Shown here piece after piece: positions 1-9,746 of a stretch of 64,000 nt of DNA (position 1 is the stretch's first letter; each line of letters starts with the position of its first letter). Under the pieces are notes generated by a model that had not been told where the DNA came from, ran no database searches, and worked only from the letters and a program-made list of their open reading frames with translations. This DNA comes from Toxonevra muliebris (taxonomy: Eukaryota > Arthropoda > Insecta > Diptera > Pallopteridae): positions 28,415,890-28,479,889 of the forward strand of contig OY829328.1 of assembly GCA_963691655.1 (NCBI GenBank), read 5' to 3'. A program made the translations under genes and the position numbers.

Positions 1-322
1 AGCTTTATAGAATACATGTTCATCTAATAATCTTTGTTTTTACTTGAGTATGTACTGAAATATATCTTTTATGTACCCTCAAAATAACATACATCACTTT
101 TGCAGGCAACATGTTTATTAAATGAAGTTGTATATTATGACTTACATCAAATTTATGACGGACGCATTTTAGGAAATCGTGAGTTTTGTATTAAAAATAG
201 CATTAGTTATAGAGTTTTTTATTCAAAATATAATAAAAACATTTTTAAAATTATTTTTAAACTCTTAAATTCAATTTTTCTAAGCAAAATTTTATAGCAA
301 ACCTCAAAAATATTTATTTGTT
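1..322. other. AT-rich stretch, nothing recognised
   Basis: No coding signature, RNA gene or repeat structure was recognised here. The only open frame is short, ends in lysine- and phenylalanine-rich low-complexity codons and looks like chance. Confidence 0.5.
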
Positions 323-323
323 A

Positions 324-1661
324 GGGTAAAGTGAGGTACCTTTGACACCGGGGCACATTTGAGTTTGCCATTTTCAGTGTATACACGCCTTAAATGCCAA
401 ATTACAGTTACAAATGTGAATTAATTGTAACTGTTTTTTAAAAAAGAGTAACAAAATTTGATAGCACTGCTCATGGCGAAATTATAACAGGTGATAGCAG
501 CGTCAGCTCTGTCTTCTTCTTTTCGAATTTTTTTTAAATGAAGATAATCTTAACTGTCAAAATTTTTGTTTTTTTTCCATGCATTTGTTCTTGTGCTTTT
601 GACAATTACGATTTTTAGCACTAACAAAGCAGCGTGTTGTTATTGTTACGTTGCACTTGTTGTATTGCTGCTACCACCATGTTAAATCCGCCTTGGCACT
701 GCTCATTAATGTTAACAAAATAAAACTGTGTTTTGTGAAAATAAAGCAAGATAAATTGAAAAAGAAGAAAAAATGATCAAGAGGATTTGGGGCACATTTG
801 ACTTTTAGCAAAAGGGCACATTTAACAAATATCAAATGTCCCTCACATTGCAGATTGACGTATTAACAATATACAATTGTTATATTTTCGGTTTATACAT
901 TTTTAAAGATATGGTACGTAGCTACATAAAAAAGACAAATCGAGCGAAATTGATGAAGCGAAAGTGAAGAGAGCCATCACAGATATTAGAACATGAAACG
1001 GCGACATCAGCTTCCGAAAAATATAGGGTAAAGAGGACAAAATTTAAGGTCCTTTACAATAAATCTTGGAGTCGTACCCCTTTTGCAACCCAACCCACGT
1101 TTTTCCTGTAGTATGATATTTCCTTGCGCGAAATTTCAGCACTGCACCGTAAATGATTCTAGATTTATACTCAAAAAAGCATATAGTTTGTATGGGAGGT
1201 GCCACAACCACTTGTAATTTTGAACTCAGACATTTTAAATGAAAATTTTGCTTAATAAAGATCAAATAATAATAATAATAATAATAAGAGTCAGAACAGA
1301 AAAATAAAATAATGCTAATAAAATAACAATGCATCATTGTACATATTTGTGTCATTGCACAAAGGCTTCAGTGTTATTTCGAAATATATACAAATGTTTT
1401 AATTTTTATACATATTTATAGACGAATGACAAATTTATTAGCCTTTGTCAAATGTGCCCCTTGTAAAGTCAATTGTGCCCCGTACTTGGGGCACTTTTGT
1501 CAAAATGGGTATTTTGGAAAAAGTCCAAAAAAAATAGTGATGCAGCTTTGATCTAAAAAAAATCAATGTTTTAAAAACAGTAACATCTTTTAAAATCTAT
1601 CAATAATTTTCGGAATTACAGGCTTTTGAAAATTAAGTGTCAAAGGTACCCCACTTTACCC
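324..1661. mobile_element. pogo-like DNA transposon, deletion derivative
   Basis: The ends form an inverted repeat of about 25 bp with one mismatch: the left end starts GGGTAAAGTGAGGTACC and the right end finishes GGTACCCCACTTTACCC. Inside is the broken start of a pogo/jerky-type transposase at about 911-1026. The left flank ends in TA but the right flank reads AA, so the usual TA duplication is not clean. Copies of GGGGCACATTTG lie near both ends. The element is about 1.34 kb, too short for a full transposase plus ends, so I read it as non-autonomous. Confidence 0.65.
911..1026 (+). pseudogene. pogo-like transposase N-terminus (psq-type HTH), broken
   Basis: The frame from 911 reads MVRSYIKKTNRAK. 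After a one-base loss near 949 it continues as IDEAKVKRAITDIRT, a TGA at 994-996, then NGDISFRK. This matches the start of pogo/Tigger/jerky transposases, where a basic leader (MVR.Y.RKT.R) precedes a psq helix-turn-helix that binds the transposon ends. No DDE catalytic part was recognised downstream, so the protein is a remnant. The family assignment is from remembered family features, not a search. Confidence 0.55.
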
Positions 1662-2284
1662 AACTAGTCTTCTATCATTTCTTTGTTATGGTTCCCACTA
1701 TCATATTTTACCACGCGTTTCTTTCTACAACCATAACCTTCTTGATCAGTGACTTACACCACATAACACTATCGCCATTCTGTTCTATCATTCAACATCT
1801 ACCGGCAAACAGTTGAACATAGACTTACAAAACTTTGAAAACCCGAATTTAAAAAAAGGACTTACACCACTTTTGCACGCAACGGCTCATTTATAAATTT
1901 ATTCGATATTGTTTAGTTTCGCTCCAAGTGATACCTTTTTTTTTATAATTGCATACTTCTAGGAGCCAGGAAAAAAATCACTTAACACTTAATAGAATTT
2001 TGCCACAACATGTTTAAGAGTAAAAGTTAGTTGTAAATTCACCAAAGACAAAAAAATGGCAGGCAGTCTCTTGGTCTCAAAGCTTTCCAAATCAAAGCTA
2101 TCTATACATTTATTAGTGTAACTACAATTTTATTTCAGAAGATCCAGAAGTGCTACAATATCATATTATATATATATATCTATTTAAAGAGAGACGAGTA
2201 GGTTATCCAAAAAATATCAGATTTAAAATCGGTTTAGCCAATTCCAAAATATTAGCGTCGGAAGTTCTTTAAAATTCACTCAAT
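1662..2284. other. AT-rich stretch, nothing recognised
   Basis: Scattered poly-A and poly-T runs and a short TATATATA tract near 2168. No gene or repeat unit is supported. Confidence 0.5.
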
Positions 2285-2750
2285 GAATAAGAGAAAGAGA
2301 GAAGACATGAGTAATAGTCCAAGAGCCCGTGACAAAAAAAGTCTCTGATTTTCTAAAGGCTAGTTTTGTAATATGTCGTTATGTTAGTGAAATACATGAA
2401 CATACTTGCTCTGGTCAGTCAGGTTTTGGTTAGAACAGGTGGCACAGGTGAGCTGTCAAACATGTCGAAAATACGAGGTAAGTGCAACGGTTTTCTAAAG
2501 GCTGAAACTTTATATACAGGTTATGTGTTCAATAAAAAACATAATTCCGGGAGTCAGTCAGATTTTCGTTTGAACAGGGCCAGTCAGTCAGGCTCCAAGT
2601 TTGTATTAAAAAAAAATTGTTTGCAACGGATTTCTAAAATCTGAAAAAAAAAATTTTAAGTAGTTTATCAATAATAAAACATGAAAAAGTTAGTCAGTCA
2701 ATTTTTTGATAGAACAACGCTCGTCAGTCATGGCATATAAGTCTAGTCGG
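2285..2750 (+). repeat. degenerate tandem repeat, period about 140 bp
   Basis: About three to four diverged units. Each carries a GTCAGTCAG cluster followed by a (T/G)AGAACA segment, then CAACGGNTTTCTAAA, and ends in AATAAAA(A)CAT. Unit ends fall near 2396, 2541 and 2681, so the last two are 140 bp apart. A short open frame over part of the array (2381-2644) is a by-product of the repeat. Confidence 0.55.
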
Positions 2751-3816
2751 TTGAGTAAAAAATCCACCGAAAGTTCATAAAAAATCTTATCTAAGATACA
2801 GTAATTGTTAGTCGGGGTATGATAGATGAAAAAACCACAAAAAAACTTTCTGGGGTTGCAGAGCAACCTTCCCCCCACCTCCAACTCCCTCCCCCAAAAA
2901 CCCCTATTTGTTGAAAAGCCATTTTTTTTACTAATAACTGATTAACCGTTGGAGATATAAAAAAAGTACTCACTACAAAAAAAAGCTTGAGTGATTTCCT
3001 TAAAAAAAGTTAGATGTTAGTTAATTTTTTCGTAAATGTCATAGTTTTCCGGATATTCAATCTTTAAGAAATTGCTAGTTTTGTACTTTGGATGTACTGT
3101 GGATGCGGGCGCATTGAAAGTTTAATTGAAATTTCGCGCGCGCAGCCTATAGGAAAAATTTTATTACTCAAGAACCAAACAAGCTAGTAAGAAAAATCGA
3201 AAGGATTTTGAAGGGGATATAAAATACAACATTCTCTGTCACTTAGAATTTTTTTGTCACGGTCTCCCCGTCTATAATGGCATTTCTCAGAATTATCTAA
3301 CAAATTATCTGCATACACAAATAACAAAACAAACATCAACGAGTAGTTTGGTTTTTGTTTTTTCATAAAGAGATTTCTTGAGCAAAAAAAAAGCGCCAGT
3401 TACTGGGGCCTTACCGACTAGTAGTACTTCAATTTTGCTTAACGTAATTCCAAGCAAATTGGGCGCCTCTTGACCAAATTTTGAATAAATAATTTTTATA
3501 AAGTGAAAAATGCGATCTAAAAATATCTTCGGTAGTTCGTAAATCTAGAGTTATTTTTTTTTTAATAACAAAAGAAAACATTATATTTTTTACAAATTTT
3601 AAAGTCTGAAATGCATTATTTTAATTCCATTCACCTTTAAAAATAAAATATATTTCTTTTATTTTGAACCCACTTTATTAGAAATATAAATTGGGTGCCT
3701 TGGGCTTTTGACCTGGTTTATAATATATGAAGTGCTTATGATCCATAAATAATGTAGACTTTGTTCTAAAAATATTAATATACATTCAAAAAACTAACAG
3801 TCAAATGATTTGACAT
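2751..3816. other. AT-rich interval downstream of IR-1
   Basis: No gene recognised. A segment at 3366-3420 (AGAGATTTCTTG, then ACTGGGGCCTTACCGACTAG) resembles one at 55738-55795, so a dispersed repeat probably ends here. A C-rich patch at 2870-2905 has no assigned function. Confidence 0.4.
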
Positions 3817-3821
3817 TTATT
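3816..3821 (-). terminator. AATAAA poly(A) signal overlapping the IR-1 stop
   Basis: On the minus strand the last codons read GAA TAA ATG, so AATAAA spans the stop codon. If used, cleavage would leave an extremely short 3' UTR. Other AATAAA-like hexamers lie further downstream, so use of this one is inference. Confidence 0.35.
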
Positions 3822-5664
3822 CAGATCTTACTACTGTTCCCCTCTTTCGGAAATAAACATTCTCCGCAATAAATACAACAATAGCAACTACGATAATAAC
3901 ACTGTACATGCACCATATCCAATAAAAATCAAACACCGTTAATGATTTTTGAAAATCCAGCTCTCGCTCTAAATGATTCGACAGTAAACCAGCTGCCTTC
4001 ATTTCGTTATATGTCATTTGCTTCCAAAACTGGATTAAGCCAGATTCATGCAATTGCAAGATAACAGTATTAAATGCGCTACGATATATAGAATGCGGAT
4101 GCAGTGCAATGGCCAGGAACATAATTTCGATTTGAATTTGTTCCACATAGTAGAAAAGGGGACGCGTTAAACGTTCTTGATGTCTTGATATAACTTCCCA
4201 TGTGGTTCTAGTAACGAAATATCCATACTGTGTATTCAGCTCATTACGTTTCTTGTAAGCCTCACTTTTATTTGGGGCAACAAAACATTTGTCTATTATT
4301 TCTTTACGGATGCTGGATTGCGAATTCATATAAGCATACAGTTGAGGAGACGTGTATATCTTTATTGGTGATTTTAATAGTTGATCCAGTGTTTTAATGG
4401 GCTTCGTTATCGGAGAACTCGTGAAATATGTATTTAAAAATGCAGTATAAGTTGTCGTCACAATGATTCCCAAAAAAAATGTTAATATATATACAAACTT
4501 TTTGAAATTCGTGAGTTCCGATATTTGAAAGTGCATGGTTTGCCCCAATATGCCACGTAGTGTTTCTGCTGTTATCACATGCCAGAAAATGTAAAAAAAT
4601 CTGACATGACGTTGTTGAAAATATATATGCTCAAAAGTAAGCAAAGTGGTAAACATCATTAACAGGAACATATTAATTAAAGTGAACAACGAATTGAAAA
4701 TTAGTGGAAAAATCTCAGTGACTGGTAGTGGTGGCGCATATGGGAGTATTGAACTTGATATGGTTTGCTGCACTACAGCTGAAAATTCATGCATATTATC
4801 TGACGTCATTGGGAGCCAAAGACTAATCGGTATATCTATCGTGCCGTTCATGGTCATATTGTGGACATCGTAGACTAACCCGTTGGATTCTTTGTACATA
4901 TTAAATAGATGGACCAATGTTGCATTATGTTTTTTAACAAATGATTCTATTATTTTGGGCACATAACCTTTGACAATCAGCTTACCCTTCTCGTCATAAT
5001 ATACAATAACGCGCGGTTCACCACGGAAGGGAATTGTACGTATCACTCCACCTTTCATGTTGGCCAAACGATTGGGAAAGCAGATCTCATGCAGTTGCTT
5101 GATGTCTGTCTGGAATATTGGAAATTGCGTGTAAGTATAGAAATTTTGACTGGCTGGAAAATCCTCGAATATACTGATGATGTTTAGTAGATAAGTCTGT
5201 TTACAGTATGTGAATAATTTTTGTAATTGCAGTCGGTGTTTTTCAACTTTATACATTGTGTTCCAATATAAAACTATGCGAGCACTTCTTTTGCGAACCA
5301 TAAAACTTAGCAAATTTCTGAGCATATGTGTCTCGAAATTTTCGGCAATGCAATACATTATTAGCACTTCGCCACTGGGTTTGATGTCACCATTTATTAT
5401 TTTGGATTGGTTGCTCTTATTAATATCAGCCATTGTAGTATCCATTAATATAACTGGCATTTTAGAATGTTTTATAAACTCTTCATCCCAACATGTACGT
5501 TTCACGCTCGCGAATAAGACGAGCGTCTCGAAATGTTTCTCAATTTTCAATTTATTAAAGAATTTCAAAAAATTAGTTTGTTGTTTCTCAGAATATGAAA
5601 CTGTGTTAGATAAGAAGAATAATAGTCGTAACATTTGTAAATATATTTTTGGATTCCAAAACAT
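3817..5664 (-). CDS. divergent ionotropic receptor (IR-1), intronless
   Basis: Single-exon frame of 615 residues. It is predicted to encode a chemosensory receptor of the insect ionotropic receptor family, a ligand-gated cation channel subunit in the dendritic membrane of sensory neurons. Seen in the protein: a hydrophobic leader at about residues 10-23; an extracellular N-terminal and S1 region; first membrane segment at about 320-345; pore region about 360-380 (ETLRGILGQTMHF); second membrane segment about 387-412, carrying TTTYTAFLNTYFTSSP, the counterpart of the glutamate-receptor SYTANL motif; S2 region about 415-575; third membrane segment about 580-605; short basic tail. The length suits divergent IRs. 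The architecture and lack of introns recall the Drosophila IR20a-clade (IR52/56/94-type) receptors, but I cannot assign an orthologue. The start is the first ATG, followed directly by the leader, and the IR-2 paralogue starts at the same place. An AATAAA overlaps the stop codon. Confidence 0.9.
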   Translation of the reverse strand: MFWNPKIYLQMLRLLFFLSNTVSYSEKQQTNFLKFFNKLKIEKHFETLVLFASVKRTCWDEEFIKHSKMPVILMDTTMADINKSNQSKIINGDIKPSGEVLIMYCIAENFETHMLRNLLSFMVRKRSARIVLYWNTMYKVEKHRLQLQKLFTYCKQTYLLNIISIFEDFPASQNFYTYTQFPIFQTDIKQLHEICFPNRLANMKGGVIRTIPFRGEPRVIVYYDEKGKLIVKGYVPKIIESFVKKHNATLVHLFNMYKESNGLVYDVHNMTMNGTIDIPISLWLPMTSDNMHEFSAVVQQTISSSILPYAPPLPVTEIFPLIFNSLFTLINMFLLMMFTTLLTFEHIYFQQRHVRFFYIFWHVITAETLRGILGQTMHFQISELTNFKKFVYILTFFLGIIVTTTYTAFLNTYFTSSPITKPIKTLDQLLKSPIKIYTSPQLYAYMNSQSSIRKEIIDKCFVAPNKSEAYKKRNELNTQYGYFVTRTTWEVISRHQERLTRPLFYYVEQIQIEIMFLAIALHPHSIYRSAFNTVILQLHESGLIQFWKQMTYNEMKAAGLLSNHLERELDFQKSLTVFDFYWIWCMYSVIIVVAIVVFIAENVYFRKRGTVVRSE

Positions 5665-6032
5665 TTTATGTTTTCAAAGTTACAAAACTTTTAACTTCTT
5701 TTCGTTTAACTGTTTGCAACGACACTGGCCGAAAAAGAAGACTCAACTCTGAAATTTCAAATTGTTATTATTTTTCCATTAACTAAATTTGCTATCCGTT
5801 ATTTAAAAATATGTAGCTACATTTGAAGGTGATTTTATTTAAATATAAATAGTCTAAATAATAGCGCTTGCCTTAAAAGCTTTTTAAGTAAGTGCATACA
5901 TACGAACCAATTATTAATAGAAAAATTATATATGAAATTAAATATTAAAAGATGAACAAAGTTGAAGGCTATAAACTGCAATTATAAAAATTATTCATAT
6001 GCTGCCATCAAAATTATTTATTAGACGTTATC
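5665..6032. other. IR-1 upstream region
   Basis: This is the presumptive 5' flank of IR-1. The bases before its ATG (ACATAAA) put A at -3, as in fly start contexts. No TATA box or known sensory-neuron motif could be assigned. Confidence 0.35.
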
Positions 6033-6040
6033 ATTTATAG

Positions 6041-6481
6041 CAGCGGTCCACAACTTTGATCGTCCAGAGCAAACAATGGTATTTCACATTCGACTTAATT
6101 TTTTTAATAAATATTTTCGCGGTTAAAGTCAAAATTTACAATGTCAAACTGAAAACTGCACATTTTAAAACATAATAGCCCTGTTCACGATTTGGTGCAA
6201 ACGGTCTTGCATCATTGCAAATGCAGAATATTATTACTATCACAACAACAAATATATGCAATATGCAATAAAAATTTGCATTTGCAATGATGCAAAACCA
6301 TTTGTTGAAAATCGTGAATAGGGCTAATATAAAATAAAAAAGAAACTATTTTATTAAATGCCAAATATAATGATTATAATGCATTACAGAGTATGCAAAT
6401 ATTTGTTTATTGAAATGGCTCCGCGCCTCCCTTCAAATCTGTCTACACTCCCCTAGGGTTCTCACCACTTGAGAACCACTG
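6041..6481. mobile_element. hAT-type MITE, copy a, with 8-bp target duplication
   Basis: Starts CAGCGGTCCACAACTTT and ends TTGAGAACCACTG, hAT-style termini. It is flanked by perfect 8-bp duplications ATTTATAG at 6033-6040 and 6482-6489. No coding capacity. It is homologous, in inverted orientation, to the copy at 6924-7388, for example in the part reading CAAATCTGTCTACACTCCCC. A second MITE (6178-6324) is inserted within it. Confidence 0.85.
6178..6324. mobile_element. TA-target MITE with GCCCT..AGGGC inverted ends, copy 1
   Basis: 147 bp, almost wholly an inverted repeat: the left arm runs GCCCTGTTCACGATTT and then a TGCAAAYGGTCTTGCATC-like segment, mirrored on the right and ending AATCGTGAATAGGGC. 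It is flanked by TA on both sides, as for Tc1/mariner-type MITEs. The related hAT copy at 6924-7388 lacks this insertion and so shows the empty site. A second copy lies at 58852-58978. Confidence 0.8.
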
Positions 6482-6597
6482 ATTTATAGGACGGAGATAA
6501 ATTTAAAATAAAAGTATTATTTGTCAATGAAAGTTAATGGAGAAAATACAAGTAAGTTTGGTTTAGTGGGTGTGACATATTCCAAAAAAGTTAATGC

Positions 6598-7895
6598 AGG
6601 GGAGTGTCGTCATGGTAGGGGCGCTGTCAGGGTCGGGACAATGTCGTTTTCTCCGTTATATCTGACTGACGTCCATTAAGTTAATATACAGTACTGTTTG
6701 TCAAGACGAAAGCAAACTTTTCATATCATTTCGAGTTCGGAGCGTGAAGTGTATATAAGTGTTACGTGACCGCGTGGTAAAAGGAGAGTAAAAAAACTTT
6801 TTAACAGTGCCAGAAAAAGTTGATTAACTTAAAAAATGACATGCAAATACCAAAGTAAGTTAATTTAAATTGTTCGACAAGGTTTAAGAAGTGGTGTTTG
6901 CATCACGCGAATATGCCGTAAATCAGTGAGTCTCAAGTGGTGGGGCGCGCCCTCCTAGGGAGCGCAGACAGATTTGAAGAGAAGCGCGGAGACAATTCAG
7001 TAAACAATTATTTGTAATCATAATATTTTGTATTTAATAAAATAACTTCTCTTTTCTTTCATATTATGTGTTAAAATACACACTTTTTAGTTAGTTTTAC
7101 ATTTTCCATTTCTGACTTTCACCGCGAATATACAATTTGTTACAAACTACCAACCAATTTTGCTCACGAGAAACTATTCACCTACTAGATAAGTTTATTC
7201 TTGACACAGACTAACCAGAGCCTCCACTATACTAAACAACTAGATATTTTTCCAGGAGGGTATGATTTAATTTATAAATAGTAAATCAGCACAAAAATAT
7301 TGTGTGAAAATCAAAGTGGGAAAAAGTGCGCTGGCTTGGCATGAATTCGAAAAGGGGGGCGTAGCATGAAAACAGTTGAGAACCGCTGCCGCAAATGATG
7401 TGACTTGTATTGTCAGGGTCGGAGCAGTGCTTGCAATCAGGGTCGGAAGACCGGAAATTTTTTTTGTAATGATCGGTTTTGACTCCAGAAATACATTTAC
7501 TTCACCCGTGCATTTCATTCGTGTCATTTTATCGTATCGTGTAGTGTGCGCATAAAAAAATCATATTTTCCTTAAAATTCACACAGAGAGAATTTTATTT
7601 TGATTTCAGGTTTCTTTTTCCCGTTTTCAAGTGAAATTTTTCCTTTTTCCCACCCTGACCCACCTGACAGCACCTGACCCACCCTGACAGCAGTATTCCG
7701 ACCCTGACTACAATTTTGTTTTTTGTAAATACCGATAACTCCTGAACCATTAATCCAATTATATTTTAATGTCTAGCAAAAACATTGCAATTTGTGAGAT
7801 CTTTTCAACGATATGTAACATTAACAAAATTTTGGTATTCAACGGAAGTTATGAGCAAAAGTCAAAACATGATCCAACCCTGACGACACTCCCCT
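6598..7895. mobile_element. inverted-repeat DNA element, class unassigned
   Basis: The ends share AGGGGAGTGTCGTCA (left 6598-6612, right inverted to 7895). Several copies of (G)TCAGGGTCGG, in both orientations, lie just inside each end: near 6626, 7419 and 7436, and inverted near 7697 and 7875. No clean target duplication was seen and no transposase recognised. A hAT MITE is inserted in the middle (6924-7388). Confidence 0.5.
6924..7388. mobile_element. hAT-type MITE, copy b, with 8-bp target duplication
   Basis: Starts CAGTGAGTCTCAAGTGG and ends GTTGAGAACCGCTG. Flanks are CCGTAAAT (6916-6923) and CCGCAAAT (7389-7396), a 7-of-8 duplication. Its body matches copy a in inverted orientation over its whole length but lacks the nested TA MITE. 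The open frame across 7267-7527 spans the element boundary and is not a gene. Confidence 0.8.
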
Positions 7896-8221
7896 ACTAT
7901 ATATATATATAAAACTATAGTAGAACAGACTACACTACGCCCAAAGCTACCATATGCGTATACGCTACCTATGGGTTTTCCTCTAATTCTCAATTCATAG
8001 TTATTAATTGAAGGGATGTGCACTGCGATCTGAAGATATATTGGACTTTAAGGGACTGTTTTTCTGTGCGAGTTTAAACTCGGTCTCCGATCTATGTTTA
8101 ACTATAGAAGCAGTTTTTCAGTGTAAGTTTAATTTCAACTCATCAATTGCTTTTTGTGTATGGCAACACCAAGAAATGTCAAATAACTATCGACATTTTT
8201 GATTATTTCTAACAGCTGATC
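7896..8221. other. interval without recognised gene
   Basis: Contains a short TA microsatellite at about 7898-7911 and an undistinguished AT-rich sequence. No feature supported. Confidence 0.4.
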
Positions 8222-8691
8222 ATTTTTTTGTCGACAGAAAAAAATTTCACGAAACCCAAAAAAAAAGTAGTCCAGCGGCGTCAAATTGCACGATAAATTA
8301 CTCACTGAACTCATTTTTCAATAGGTCCATTGTTCTTGAACGAGCTGTATTTGATACCAAGATCCTTGCGTAAAATCTTCCATGTAGTCGTGTAACACAA
8401 TCCCAATTGCTGCGAACGACAACGGATGGACAAAACACGGTCAAAACTAACGGCTACGGAAGCAATATTATCTTCTGTGCGCACTCTACGCACACGGACA
8501 GGTGGATTGATATTAAATAGCTTTCAAATTGATGCCAAATTTTGTTGCTACGATTTGAATTGCTTGCTCAGTAGGTCGATTATGACGATCCTGAAATGGT
8601 CGAAGTGCGTGAAAAACATTTCTCACAGAACACGAAATTTGATGGTAAAATTCAATAATTTGTCAACGTTGTTCGGTGTAAGCCTTTCCAT
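8222..8691 (-). pseudogene. mariner-like transposase, internally deleted
   Basis: Read on the minus strand from ATG at 8691: MERLTP, then after one frameshift QIIEFYHQISCSVRNVFH and HNRPTEQAI, then after a second shift PPVRVRRVRTEDNIASV and RSQQLGLCYTTTWKILRKDL, then IQLVQE. These are the two helix-turn-helix parts of a Tc1/mariner-superfamily transposase, which bind the element ends. The frame then jumps to LTPLDYF and FVKF..VDKK, which correspond to the motif just after the third catalytic Asp. The whole catalytic centre is therefore deleted. No terminal repeats were recognised. Confidence 0.7.
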
Positions 8692-8709
8692 GATTAAATG
8701 GCAATGCTA

Positions 8710-9746
8710 ACGGAGTATTAGAGATGAGTCAATGTAGTAACTACCAGCTACCATTTTATGTTAATGGTGATTGAGAGCTGCGGTTACTTTTAATATTCTT
8801 ATGAATTTTTAATTTTCAACAACTTTTAATACTTAGAAGAAGAAAGTATATTTATGTTTTTGTTTTTCTTTCATATTCTATTATAAATTTATCCTTTTGT
8901 GTCGTTTTTATTAGTTTTTGCATTAGAAAATTTGTATGTCATATCTGATTCGGTTACTTTTTCTTACTTAACCATAAATAATGGTTACTTCCAACTCGCT
9001 GTCACTGGTGACCAAAAAGTCACTGCTAAGCTCATCTCTACTGAGCATGTTTAATTTTGACACATGTCACGAATCACAAGGAAACTGCCAAAAATTCTAC
9101 ACTAAAAAACCAAACAGCCCTAAAATCACCCTTTACATCTGGCTCTAACTAATGAATTATACTTTTATTCTAGAAACTTTTCGTTTTTGTGTATATTTTT
9201 TTGAACTTTTGATGAAACTTTAAAATTTTAATTATACTTTTTAACAGTAACAAAAACAACAACAACAGCACCAATAAAAATAAGAAACATGTTGACTGAG
9301 CGAAACAAAGATAAAAATAACAGCGACAACAAAATAAAAAATTCCAATGAAAACAATAATAGCATAGTAAGAAAAACAGCAAGAAGAAGTAGGAGTAGAA
9401 AAGCAAGAAAAGAAAAATTACATCGCGACAAGCAACCAACGTCAACAATAGAGAATTTGCACTTTTCCTAAGTAACTGAAAATGCACGGCTGCTGTTCAC
9501 TCTCAACACTACCCCTGGCTCCCAGCGGCCCCCTTAGAGCTGGTGCACTCCCGCGTTCTTTCGCTTATTTTTATTTTTCTTAATCTTCTTCTTTTTTTTT
9601 TTAATAATAATGAAAATGACTGGAAAAAAAGCTTATAAATTAATTTTATGCAACAAATCCTTAGAGCATGAGCAGGGGAGAGAGTGGTGGAGGTAGTATG
9701 GCAGTTTCGCTCTATACTTCTTATATTTTCACTGCGTCTTAATGTA
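8710..9746. other. AT-rich interval without recognised gene
   Basis: A/T-rich low-complexity DNA. The lysine/asparagine-rich plus-strand frame and the leucine/phenylalanine-rich minus-strand frame at 9170-9490 read the same purine-rich tract and look like composition artefacts. A GC-richer patch lies at 9480-9560. Confidence 0.45.

Noticed and set aside
5210..5752. 180-codon plus-strand frame
   Set aside because: It is the antisense shadow of IR-1, which has full family support on the other strand.
7267..7527. 86-codon minus-strand frame
   Set aside because: It crosses the boundary of hAT MITE copy b and its target duplication, so it cannot be an original gene.
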